A stretch of DNA of 64,000 bases. It comes from Sphagnum compactum. Its lineage: Eukaryota; Bryophyta; Sphagnopsida; Sphagnales. Below, in pieces: positions 1 through 11,820 of this stretch (position 1 is the first letter of the stretch; each line of letters starts with the position of its first letter). The stretch spans positions 20,388,213 to 20,452,212 of the forward strand of contig OZ234493.1 of the NCBI GenBank assembly GCA_965153455.1, read 5' to 3'. The notes below the pieces were generated by a model. It did no database searches. It was not told where the DNA came from and saw only the letters and a program-made list of their open reading frames with translations. Position numbers and translations under genes: made by a program.

Positions 1-2650
1 CATTGTACTGGTTTTAGATGAGGGTGTACATTCAGCTGCAACGAATGAGCATTGCTTGTGAAGAAGCTCATCATCATGATTTCAGTGGGCCCTGCATCCG
101 TCAACCATGGGTGCCATAAAAATCCATATCACATCAGGTCAAAAAACGCTGATTACTGACAGTGGTTTCCAGAATAAGAGAAACTCTGTATAGCTTCCGA
201 AGGATGCAAAGCTCCTGAGGCAAATTGCAATAAAAAAATGGAAAAACAACAGATTGTCTTTTCACTGACCTAATAAATGTGCTCCAAACCAATCTGTGAT
301 ACATTTTCCCACATTGCAGATTTGTGCCAAAGCATCACAAAACACAGCCAGAAGAGGAATGGACATAAAAGCAATTGAAGAAAGAAATCCAAAATCCTCC
401 AATTGACATTCATATTGCAAAGAGAGCATGTGTGAATTTTTTACCTGCTGCAGCAATTCCTTTTACTTGTTCAGGAGGAGTCTTTCTACTCTCTTCCACA
501 ACTGTAGATCTTTCAGAATTTGCTGCCCTTCTCATCTTCTGAGCTCATGCAGATGAAGAAGAAGATGTGCCTCCCTTCCAAATGGCAGAGAACTCATTTC
601 ATTTCACGCAACAAAAATCTTCCAAATTGTCTTGCCTCTTTAAGGTCCAATGAAATAGAGCAATCCTATTGGCTGAGCGTCATAAATTGGACCCCTGGCC
701 TTTAGACGAGGGTCCAAGACCAAAAAGTGGCAAATTGAGGCTAAACCTACATAGTACCAAGGCACCATTTTGTGTAGGGTAAAGACCTAGGGTGGGGGCA
801 TTCTCAAAATAAGGGGTCTACGACAAGGCAATAGCTAAGTCTGGCCCCACATTTAGGGAATGTCCCCCACCCATGGGCTAAAATGTCCCCTACCTATCAT
901 AAAGCATGAGGCAAAATTTATCATGAACCAAACGTATGTAGATGGTAGGGTTCTTATGCCTACTCCTCAATAGAGGGAGCGTTCTTACACCTATAAGTAG
1001 GTATAATTTCCCTCCCACCTTTGAGGAGTAGGCATAATATCCCTCCCAATTTCTAAGAGAGAAATTCATGAATATAAGGTGCCCTCCACATACACTACAA
1101 ATCTTTTTCTCTCAGTGGTTATGGAAGGAAAATCAATTGGTTTGGAGGCAAAAATAAGACCTCAAAGAAGAGCTCATGATTTGGAGAACCAAGATGCAAG
1201 CTAGGGACCTTAAGGTAAGGTCCAACTCAAGGATTCAATTTGCTTCAAAGGAGTCCAAATTGGTTCCTAGGAATTTGGACCTTGGACCCATCTAAAGTGG
1301 GCCTAAGTAAAGCCTAAGTAAGCCCTTTCCTTTTGGGATAATGAAGGGTGGAGATGGGTATCAAATTCTTGGTACCACCGGTTACCCTCTGGTTAACCCT
1401 CAATTTCAGTTTTTTTTTTTTTTTTCCTTTCTTTTTAAATTTTATTTCTAACAAATTCCAATTGTGGTTCCACACATAAATGGGACGAAGAACCTAGTTC
1501 CAGTGCTTGGTGGTTTCAATTCTCAAAGGGTGCAATCACAATCAAATGAGCCAATCCTTGTTTCAATAACAAGGATTCAAGGATTACATTTTCTTTTGGT
1601 CATTTATATTTTTCATAGAAAGATTTTTTTGGGTGAAACCTTTTGCAATATGTAACTAAAATTACATATAATTTTCTCAATACATAATTTCTTTGCATTA
1701 AAATTTGATGAATAACTAAGTTTTTTTTTAAGTGTACAAATTCTACCAAATTATATGTTTTGTTTTGAAAATTTATCTTAATTTTAAATTATATGAAAAT
1801 ATGTTAATTAATTTTATGAATTTTTTTTTTAATCATAAAATGCAACTTTACTTTAGATGTCATATACATTACACCCCATTTACATGTGGTAAAAGACTTT
1901 TAAAATTTTAAAATTATGTTCAATAGATTTTTATTTTAATTTTAATTTCAGAAATTTCAAATTTCAAGTGTTTTTTGCATGTGGGTAATCAATTAAAATT
2001 ATCTCAATTTTTTTCTCATCAAAATTCCATTATTAAAAGAGTCAAGTTAGCTTAGTAATTGACAAAATTGACTACTTTTGATGCAACTATTGTTCAAGTT
2101 CAAAGGTCCTTTATTGAAACCAAAACCCAAATAATTTTTGTTTTGAATTCTTCAACATCATATTAGTCATTTTGCACAACTTCCCATGATTACCATGACA
2201 TTAAAGTGGCACCACAAAAACATATCTAACAAAATTACAATTTGAAAAACATTTGACGGTTGTCTGACATGGTTTTTAGCTCGTTTGATTATGAATGCAC
2301 CCCAAAATCAAACTTGTTTTTTTCATTTTATCATTTTGCTGACAAAAGTAAAAAGTTTTGAAATTTTTTACTATAATAAATGTGAAAAAAATTAAAAATT
2401 CAGCAAATTAAGTACACTGGGTTTGCTTACAAAAATGATAGTGTTAGCTGTGTTCATAACAACTTGCATACACATGCCACCAAGTTGTGTTCATGTTTGT
2501 TCCCACCATATTATTTCTTGTTCTTGAACTTAAACTTTTATTTGCAATGTTTCCATGTTTGATACATCTTAGTTTCACATTCTCATATTACATTTGCCAA
2601 CCTTTCCTTTCTTGTTTTAACATACACATTTTAGTTTGAAATTTTTGCCT
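1..2650. other. AT-rich stretch without a supportable gene
   Basis: No open frame here shows a recognisable domain. A fold-back sits at 956-1035, where 15 bases at 956-970 (ATGCCTACTCCTCAA) are the exact reverse complement of 1021-1035. From about 1360 to 1570 there is a degenerate GGTTCCA/GGTTACC-type sequence with a T tract, resembling the one at 20.17-20.56 kb. The rest is AT-rich and looks like old non-coding repeat debris. Confidence 0.5.
956..1035. repeat. short inverted repeat (15-bp stem, 50-bp loop)
   Basis: ATGCCTACTCCTCAA at 956-970 pairs perfectly with TTGAGGAGTAGGCAT at 1021-1035. The loop contains a second, imperfect pairing between GAGGGAG and CTCCC. This may be a small MITE core or a chance fold-back. 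Confidence 0.5.
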
Positions 2651-2969
2651 CAATTTTTTGTGTAGAATGATGGACAATGAAGGACAAATATTTATTACTA
2701 CTTCATTTCAAAAAATATCACGGGAAATTAAGAGGATGCAATTTGTGAAAAAAAAAGCTTGTAGAAATGAAAGAGTAACAACCACGCAACATCATCCATT
2801 GTGTAAAGAAAGAATCGTCCAATTGGTAAACCTAGAAAACAACAAAATGTGAAACTTTTGAATGAACAAAAGATGAAAAAAGAGGCCATTGACAACAAGA
2901 GACCATCAAAATGTATGAAGAAACAAGGGGAATATCAAAATTGGTTCCAACCACATCTATGGCCACAAA

Positions 2970-3340
2970 TCTTATATATAATTACAAACATGGTGTCTGT
3001 GCGTGCGTGCGTCTGTCCGTTTTTACCTTTTCGAAGTTACCTAATTTACCTAAGTTACTTTTTACTAAGCGGCAGTTAGGAAGTTACTGCAGGGGGGGGC
3101 AGCAGGGGTGGGGCGGGCCAGCAGGGGTGGGGGGGGGGGGGTAGCAGGGGTGGGGCGGGCCAGCAGGGGGGGGGGCAGCACAGGTGGGGGGGGGGGCCAG
3201 CAGGGGGGGGACGGGCGGGAAAGGACCGGACGGGGGAGTGAAGGGAGTGTTTTTTTTTTTTTTTTTCGTATTTTTTGGGTCCTCCCTCCTTTTCTTGGGG
3301 GTGGCTGGAGTGGCGTAGCCACGGGTTACCAACAACTCGT
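2970..3340 (+). repeat. G-rich insertion inside the transposase remnant
   Basis: The collinear transposase translation breaks off near 2970 and resumes after about 3340. Between lies a (CGTG)n-like start, a run of G-tracts and GGGCGGGCCAGCAGGGGTGG-type units (3091-3235), a T17 tract near 3250, and a small hairpin GTGGCGTAGCCAC near 3312. The composition is unlike the AT-rich surroundings, so it looks inserted. The proline-rich frames on the minus strand are translations of the G-tracts and are not genes. Confidence 0.55.
3091..3235 (+). repeat. G-tract minisatellite with G-quadruplex potential
   Basis: Degenerate units built on GGGGCGGGCCAGCAGGGG, with many separate runs of four or more G on the plus strand. 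The minimum requirement for intramolecular G-quadruplexes is met several times over. Confidence 0.7.
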
Positions 3341-6300
3341 TTTAGTAAAAATGAAAAGATATGGAAGCAACAAGACTGTTTTTGCATTCTTGTAGACCGA
3401 ATTTACAAATCATTAGGCATTTGTAGTCCATATGTAAAATTGACCAAGAGAACAATGTGGAAGTGGTTTACAAAGGATGGGATGTTAAAAATATATATAT
3501 TTAGGTTGCATAACATGCGATAGTAATGAAAATGCAAAATAAAACATGTCTGAACTTGAAGAGCATCCCAGGTTGAGAATTAAAATGGTGTGCATATTGC
3601 AAAAAATGAAACAAACAGGCCAAGCATTATCAACAAATATTATGCAACTCATCTTCAAAGGTATGATACAATCCATCATTTCTAAACTCATAAAACTTGG
3701 ACGTGGAAGGTTTACTATCACAAGAAAGTGGTTTAGACAATTCATGAAACACTACATGTGTTGGATTTACTATATGACAACCATTATTGCAAACAAAATT
3801 CCAGCAGATTAACTTGTTAAAGGTTGCACCATGGCTTATTGGGTTGCTTATTTGGTGAAGGCATATTCCATTCCACCAACACTTGTTGAGAATAATGATC
3901 AAATTGGAGTCCATCTTGTCCTTAATGATGGTGGAAAAACCTAGGAATCAAAGGATACCAAACATGGAAATGTTAAATTTGGAAAATAAAAGGGAAATCA
4001 CAATTGTGGTATCCTCCAATGTTGTATTTCCATCACAAATTGTGTTTATCAGCACTACATTCACAACACTTCCGCCAAACAACCGAGGAAAAGCAAATTG
4101 CATCAGAGATGGTTGGGACCTCACTTTAAATGAAAACCATTAGTCATCCTTAAAAACAACTAAGAATTTTGTCACAAACATTTTCCTTCCTTACATGCAA
4201 TCACAAATTCAAATTTGGGGTTAAATAAGGAGAAAAGATGGTGTGAATAATAAATTGTTGGAGTGTCCATCAATTAAAAATTGTAAATTGGATAAAAAAA
4301 ATGCAAACATATTGCTGAGTTTTATTATTATTAATTGCACAAGTGAATTATATCTAGCAAATGTGATTTTCTAGGAGCCATTCAAGTGTGCATTCAAAGT
4401 TCATTTCAATTCATGGATTTCTCAAACTATTAAAGACCATATTGATGATTAGGAGCCAATGGTAGATTTTTAAATGTGCAGTTTGAAACTTAAAATTTGT
4501 GGTTGGTTACTTGAAACATGGATAGAAGTAAAAACAATGAAACCAACAATCATTAAAGGATGGGACAAGACATGCATCATTAGAACTTTCTTATTTGCAT
4601 TTTAGCTAGTAGCTATGGAAGCCAACATTCCAACCACTCTTCAAAGAAATAACAATTGTAGGAAAAATAGTGGAGGTGGATATTGATGTTGATCTAGCCT
4701 TTCCAATGTCAAAAATTATTGAACAAAACCTCCAACTTATATATGCACCACCATCCATAAACGTAAGGCCATTAGGAACAATACACTAAATACATGTTTT
4801 AATTAAGAAGATTTTTTTTTAGGATGATGCATTTTGAGATGGTGAATTTAGCTTGATTGAAATAGATAAATAGGTATCCAAAATTTTTTATGATGGATTT
4901 TCAAAAACTTAGAACCACGGTTCTTTAAAAACTGAAAGAACCACCCAACACTACTTGAAACCATGAAACCATAAGACATTCATGTTTTGTTGTTGGGTTG
5001 TTGCTTCAAAGTTTGTTGTTAAATGTGTTGCATTTCTTTAAGAAATTTAGTTTTCTTGGATTGCAGCAACAATATTTGTCATTGTTGTAGATGTGTCACA
5101 ATTCCCTTAAAATATGGATTTTCCGATTTTCCAGTAACTTGTTATTATTTTGATTATATAACCTATTATTATGTTGTTATATATTACTTGTTATTATTGG
5201 TGTTATAGATGTGCCACAACTCTCTTTGGATTATATGGTTTTTATAATTCTCCAACAACATGTTAATTTGAATCTAAAACACGTTGCTACTTTGAATTTT
5301 CAACTTTCTATTTTGAGATAAAAGACAATATAATCTCCAAATTAAACCTTTACAAGAGAAAACATTTTCTAAACTTATGACAACATTTGAAAAGATTAAA
5401 CGTTTGCATCAACTTTGATATAAACTTGGATGGCAAATAAACAAAACCAAAGCAAAAGACACCCATATTATTTTCCTTCATCACACAAAAGGTACAAATA
5501 TTGTTGCTTAACCTTTATCACAATGTCAATTACATTGTTGTTGTTGTGCAACAACTCCTATGCAAATTGAACCTTATTTTGAAATAGTTGCAATTGCATG
5601 ATTTATAGTACTAGATAATTTCCACTTAGTTTGGCATGTTGTTTTCCTTACATCACTTGATTTTTTTTCCCAAACATGTTTTTTAATGGGCCTCCCAAGT
5701 AAAGCTTAAAGATGGACAATATCATGTGGTCTGCAACTTCATGAAAAAATTTGAATTGATCTTTTGAAATGTTTTAATGAGTTAGGCTCACAATTATTAG
5801 CATTATTAGGTTTGTTGAACTAAGTATTGATGATGTCAAGTTGTTTTTTAATCCTATGACATTAACAATATTGGCAACAATGTTGAATTGGTTAAAACTA
5901 ATGTGAAGAAGTTGATAAAATCATGTTTGTCAGATGTAATTAATTTGATTTTGTATCCATAAATAGGTTTTGCATTGTCATGATCGCTACTATTGCCAAC
6001 AATGCCACCACCTACTTGTTCCATTTTTAGATCCAAGTTGATGAAGTTGTTGATTCTTGGATGTTACAAAATGGAATGGTGGATGTATAATTATTATTAT
6101 TCTATTAGTTGGAGTTACATCGCCATTGAGTAGGGAATTAATACTTTGAGGAGATGTCTACCACATTCTTGCAAGGCCGATGGGTTCAAAAGTTGGGTGC
6201 ACCTTCACCTTTGGATTGCAATTGCAATGAACCAAATTTTTTAAATGTAAAATTGATTGAAATATAGGTTTTGGGATCAATTTGATTCCATCCTTTCGAT

Positions 6301-8497
6301 GATGTGCAGTCCCATGATCAATTGGTGAATTTCAGTTATCACTATTTTGTGTAGGAAGATCAATTGATTCATTAATGTTATAGCAGGGCAACTAGTTTCC
6401 CATGAGTTGAACTTTGTGGACGCTAATTAGTTGGTCATGTGGCAATAAAGAAACTTGTAGCAATTCAAAACTATTAATAATTAATTTATCTTATGGCATC
6501 AAGGAGACTTTTAATAATTCGAATTATTTTTACATTTAATGTCACAAGGTTGTTTTGTTGGTCAAATCAAATGGGGGTGGAAGAGAAAATGAAATAGTGT
6601 ATTGAATTTTTTTATTAGCTGCTTTTCTTTCACATTGAAACTCTTAATCCCTTTGATTTGAAGCCTCAAATTCCAAGGTGGCATTTCTTGGATTGGTGTT
6701 CATTGAGTTAATGTACATCAACTTCCAAAAGTCATCATCATGCACTATTATAGTCTATTGTTCAACATGATGAAATATGGTAATGCCTTTTTCTATTTTC
6801 TTCACCTTCATTTTTCCCATGTAATCTAGATTTATTATTAGACTTGAATGCCCAATGAAATTGGCAAAATGTTGCAAACATCAATCGTTCTAGTCTATTG
6901 TTTGATTCAAACTAGCCAAAGAAACGAAACCTCAAGCAACTCAAACTACTTCTAAATTTATCTACTTTATTTCACGACCATCTTCACCTACAATCACTTT
7001 TTCCTCATATATATTATTCACCAAAACACGGTCCAAGTGGTTTGCTTATCATATGTTGCTACTTTGACAATACCATTGCCAAATATGTAATCCAACTTAT
7101 GATTGTACAAAACTTTTTGCAAGTTATAATTTCATACCAGAGTTCAATATAAGATTTCAATTGTTGCCTTTGTGCACTATCACACATTTTTCTATTGCCA
7201 TAATGGACATTATGTACATGTAAACTTTTAAAACTTTATGTTTTATATAATAACATTAGCAATGAAAGACCATCTTTTCTTGTGCAATTCATGTGCAATG
7301 AACATGACCTTGTCTTTGAATACGTCGTCATATATTTTTTGATTTCGAAGTCAATTTCATTACCCATTAGTTATAACAAGGTTTTGGTGATATTGTTTAT
7401 CATCATAGCATAGGATTTCCATCTATTCTTCAATTAAATATAAATATTCCATTGCATAAAGACATTATGTGATTTTTCAAATGCGTGCATTTACATTAAA
7501 ATTTGAAAAAGTCCATTCTCAAAAGGGTTTTGTTCTTTATAAAATGTCTAACTTAACATTCCAAATGCTGTTTTGAAATCCACCAAATTGAACATGGTGA
7601 ATGGCAAATGCAAGGTGGCATTTGTTAAAATTCACTATAAAATGACTTGAACTAACTAAATAAAATAATTACCCAAAAAATCATTGCAAGTGAGAAAATA
7701 AATTTTAATGTGCAACAAAGAAATGATTTAAAAAATGTGCAACCAAAAATTCAATACATGTTTTCCCATATCATGTTTTCATTCATAATCAAACAAGTTA
7801 ATAAATGATAATGAAAGAAATTAAATACCAAATTATTTTAAAACCAAGATAATAATACATGCAATCATGCTAAAATGAAAAAACATGTAACTTAATGTGT
7901 GATTGAAAATTGAATACAAGTTTTTAATGTAAACTTGCATTTTAGAATTTATTTTGAGGTTTGATAAAAAAACTAAAAGAAGCAACCAAAAAATAATGAA
8001 AAGTAAATAAATTTAACATGCGGTCACTAAATTAGTATATTTGATTGAAAAGAAAAATTTAAAAATTACTTTAATGTGCTATGAAAAGCTTAATACTTAT
8101 GACCTATATCTGTATATATATATAGAATGTGCTAGTACTATAACCTCTTAGCTAGCAAAAAACCTTTGGATTAATCCAAGGTTATATAGTGTCAATTGAA
8201 AAAAGAAAAAGAAAAGATAATTCATACTTTCTTTGAACTTTGCAAATATTATGATGCCATTTGCATTAGCTCCTAGTTTCATTTTTTATATACATGATTT
8301 ATACATTGTAAACAAATAAAGGAGTAAAACATATTTTAAATTTGATGATCATGAGTGAAATCTTTGAGCAAGGTTGAAGGTTCCAAAATAAGGCCAAATC
8401 CCACCAGCTCGCGCTTCCCCTATCCTCCCATTTTATTGAACCTTTGTATGTTCCCATATGTTAAACACATTTTGTACATTAATGTTATAACCTTTGT

Positions 8498-8505
<8 letters not shown>

Positions 8506-8527
<22 letters not shown>
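8506..8527. repeat. (TA)n microsatellite
   Basis: About eleven TA dinucleotides in a row within AT-rich DNA. Confidence 0.85.
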
Positions 8528-8532
<5 letters not shown>

Positions 8533-8885
8533 TAAAAGTAAAGAGTTGGGGATTAATTTTTTGGTCAATTTTGTGATGTAGTCAATTAATGTGATATATT
8601 TTCAGCTAGCCATTAGAAGCATAAAGCACTTGGTTATAAAAAATTTAATTTTCAAAAATAACTTTTTGATTATATATGACCAACAAAAAAAGGTTGACCA
8701 GAGGGGGGGAGAAAGAGGAAATGAAGGAGGGTGAGAAAAACATGGAATTTTGGGAATAAATAAATAAAAATAAAAAATTCATGTCCCATGCGAAAAAATG
8801 ATTTTATGAATGAGTTGATTTTGAAAAAAGCCAAGATTTTTTCTGTCTTTTATTCAATAAATAAATGATATTACAAAAATTACTT

Positions 8886-9034
8886 TTGGATTGGGTAATA
8901 TCATCCAAACTTCATTGAACCTATGAGAATTTCTCACGATTGCTAGAGGCATTGTTTTAAAACCCACGTTGGATTGGGTAATATCATCCAAACTTCATTC
9001 AACTTATGAGAATTTCTCATGATTGCTAGAGGCA
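8886..9034 (+). repeat. direct duplication, 83-bp period
   Basis: A 66-bp segment starting TTGGATTGGGTAATATCATC at 8886 recurs from 8969 with three or four differences, separated by a 17-bp spacer. Confidence 0.8.
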
Positions 9035-11054
9035 TATAACTTTTAAAATTTTTAGGTAGGAAACCTTGACACTATGTCCTTGTGTGAATGCACCCTCTGG
9101 TGCTAGTTAACATTAATCTAGGAGGATAACTATATGTATGACATGTGACATTTTGTTAATGCCTATTTAGGTGTTAAGACTCCTACCACTAACCTTAAGT
9201 GTGAAGTCACCTTTGCGATATTATATACTTTTTGAGAAAAAATTGATGAAAGGTGTTTTTTTGGTGTGTTTTTGAGGGTTTTTAATTACCAAAATTTTAG
9301 TAAATTTCAATGTTTTAAACAATCATCAAATTTCATATTAAGTTCCAGTACTTAGCTAAAATTACAAAAGGATGCTAAAATTTTCCCACTTTCATATTTT
9401 TCATAGTCACATTTGGCTGAATTGCCTGATGGATAATTGGCCTGTTAGGAGCATAAAAAAATTCAAAAAAAGAAAAAAGAAAGAAAAAAAAGGTCATTAC
9501 AGCTGTGAATCCCACCTTGAGGAGGACCCATTTGCAAGCAAGCCTTCAATTGAAGGGCCCATGTGCCGCTACCCTTCATGTGTCGAGATGGAATGTTCCA
9601 CAAACTAGCTATCAAATAAAGAGACTCACCACAAAAAGTACCCTTTAGAATATATAAAACTCCTCAAAAGTTTGTCGTACCTAAAATAATAAGTCCAACC
9701 ACGTTGTGGAAATATATTAATTTGTAAACACTTGATAAGTGCAAACACGATGTTTTTGGAATTTCAAACAAATATGGGTGACGAAGATTTTAAAATATTT
9801 ATTATTGGGTTGCATTGGGCTTTCTAAGAGCTTTCATATGGTCTACCGATCGAGAATTTTCCACATACATTTGGGTGAAGTTTGGTAAAATAAGTGCATA
9901 CATTGGGTCTTTAGCTGATCACCATATTGTCTGCACTTGGGACTACACCAACGAGGGTGGTGAGAATTATACCTGGGTTACAAGCCACTAACTCTCCAAA
10001 CATTCCGTGAGTTAACCCTGCAATTCCAACATTGGAATTTGGGATCTCCTTGAAGCTTGCTCCTTTTCAAGGATACTCACATTCATATTCACATTCCAAA
10101 AATTGGAAGGCTTTATTATTAGTTGAAGAATCACATTTTGATTTGAACCTTTTTTTTTATGAATACTTTACTTGGTTGGTATGGGTGTCATATATTAATG
10201 CGCGCATTAGTGCATTGTCAAAAGGCATTAAACGTGATCAATGAAGGTTTAAATTCAACCTTGGGTAACACTTGGCCTGGTCATGTATGAGCTCAATCTA
10301 ACTTTGCCAAATCATTGGACCTTGCTTTATTTTGGTAGAAATTTTTACCAAAGCTTTCTAAGTGTATAAGCTTTGAATCCAACTATTGGATTGTAATCAC
10401 ATTCATGAATGACTAGATTGAACCAAATTTCTAACTTGAAATAAAATTAAAACGGTTATGGAAATGGGTTAGGCACTTAAAAAGTTGAAGGCTCATCAAA
10501 AGTTACATATACTTTAAACAACGAGTACATATTAAAAAAAACTACATATCTTCCAAAAGCTACATATCTTTCAAATATAGAGACTCTTTAATAACAAGCC
10601 CCACCACTGATATTGCCCATTAAAACATCAAGTATATCCAGTCTCACACAACATCTCTTGATATTCTTATCAAATTATGTTAAGGTATTTTTGAACAGGT
10701 GTTGATCATTTCGAAGAATTTCAGAAAAAAAGATGCCCTTCATATTTGAAGGGTCCCACAATTGTTGCATTTCACTAGTTGGGCTAGATGCCATTGAAGG
10801 ACATTTGAAGCTTCAATTGTTGGATGGGAGTATATTCAACTAATTTATAAGAAAATGTTCTGTGGGCCAGAATTTAGAATGCTTCTTCTGCTCTGTAGAT
10901 CACCTTCCGTGTTTTGTGTTTTAAATTGGTGATGTTTCTGGAAGTGGCCGTCACCCATAAAAAGATTTAAGCAAATTTGGATATAGACCAGAAAAATGAA
11001 ATTAAAACATTTAAAGCATCCTTCTATATATTTTCAGCTGCCTACTGGGACTTA

Positions 11055-11622
11055 CGGTGCATTCCCACTTGATGTTAAATCAATGTAAAATGGAAATCTA
11101 GGTGGCATCCTAGGTGGCATCCAATGTTAAATGGGCAATAGCTTAATGTTAAGTGAATGTTAACTTGACATAAATCTTCATGATAAGTAAGTTTAAGTCT
11201 TAAATGACTAGTTTGGTGTTAAGGGACTCAACACTAGAGTCTGTAACACCATGGACGTATCTTTACTAGAGGAATCTGGAAACTCAAAAACCTTGAAAAT
11301 CCACTTTCTAGTTTCACTAGGAAAGCGCTGAACAACATCCTCTCTGCCTTTAAAAAAGTAAATTAAAAAAATTTCAGCTGCTTTTTTCCCAGCCGTTAGT
11401 CTTTGTCAATACTAAAGGTGCATTCAGACTTGGTGTTAGGGACTCTAGTGTTGAATCCCCTAAACACCATGCTAGTCATTTAGGACTAAACCTACTTACC
11501 ATGAAATTTTTATGTTAACATTCACTTATCATTAAGCTATCACCCATTTAACCTTGAGTGCCACCTAGGATACCACCTAGATTTTCATTTAACACTGACT
11601 TAACATCTAGTGTGAATGCAGC
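11055..11622. mobile_element. long fold-back (MITE-like) element
   Basis: The arm at 11,055-11,240 (GGTGCATTCCCACTTGATGT...) is the reverse complement, at roughly 85% identity by eye, of 11,430-11,622. The loop is about 190 bp and contains an additional GGTGCATTCAGACTTGGTGT terminus at about 11,417. The right unit (11,417-11,622) therefore has its own approximately 22-bp inverted termini. There is no coding capacity. A clear target duplication was not found, so the superfamily is not assigned. Confidence 0.65.
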
Positions 11623-11710
11623 ATAAGGTGATACTAAGGTTCGGCCAAATACGGCCTATGTGTAAAACCTCAATAGATAGTCTACAACTTGTCTGAAACC
11701 AAACATGTTA

Positions 11711-11735
11711 CAGTAGCCTCCCGCCTAAGTACGCA
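11711..11735 (+). repeat. left terminal inverted repeat
   Basis: 25 bp, identical to the reverse complement of 13,480-13,504. Begins CAGTAGCC and ends TACGCA. Confidence 0.95.
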
Positions 11736-11755
11736 ACTTGAACCTGGGAGGATTG

Positions 11756-11774
11756 TGCGTACTTAGTCGGTAGG
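11756..11774 (-). promoter_or_regulatory. subterminal inverted copy of the TIR core
   Basis: TGCGTACTTAGTCGGTAGG matches the inner 19 bases of the TIR in reverse orientation at 17 of 19 positions. With the left TIR it can form a hairpin. It may be a second transposase-binding site; that role is inference. Confidence 0.6.
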
Positions 11775-11820
11775 TGCGCACTTTAGACGAATCACTTCCT
11801 AATCGCTTGATTCGACTGCA

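Larger units (their letters stand above)
2660..4740 (+). pseudogene. decayed pogo/Tigger-like DDE transposase
   Basis: Translation of this stretch in all three plus frames gives a scattered but collinear DDE_1-type transposase. In order: a charged N-terminal part (about 2668-2850), a block with a WF-x-P-x-LW motif near 2930-2970, a block beginning HPRLR and containing a K-WFRQFMK-type segment (3567-3810), a first catalytic Asp in a NDQIGVHL context (near 3895), a TLPPNNRGK-type block (near 4065), NCTSEL (near 4335) where the expected third Asp is now Asn, and a C-terminal MKPTIIKGWDKT block (near 4540). The second catalytic Asp segment appears deleted. Many stops and frameshifts show the copy is dead. 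A G-rich block (about 2970-3340) interrupts the frame. The family assignment rests on remembered motif order of this transposase group. It belongs to a different subfamily from the elements at 11.7 and 54.6 kb. Confidence 0.68.
4750..11040. other. long AT-rich non-coding stretch
   Basis: No convincing coding region on either strand; all open frames are short and without recognisable motifs. Visible features are a (TA)n run near 8506-8527, an 83-bp-period duplication at 8886-9034, and a possible decayed relative of the 11-kb fold-back at about 9075-9205. The rest has the composition of old degraded repeats. Confidence 0.5.

Noticed and set aside
3065-3395. Proline-rich (minus) and glycine-rich (plus) open frames of 80-100 aa
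   Set aside because: They are translations of G-tracts in all frames, open only because of composition.
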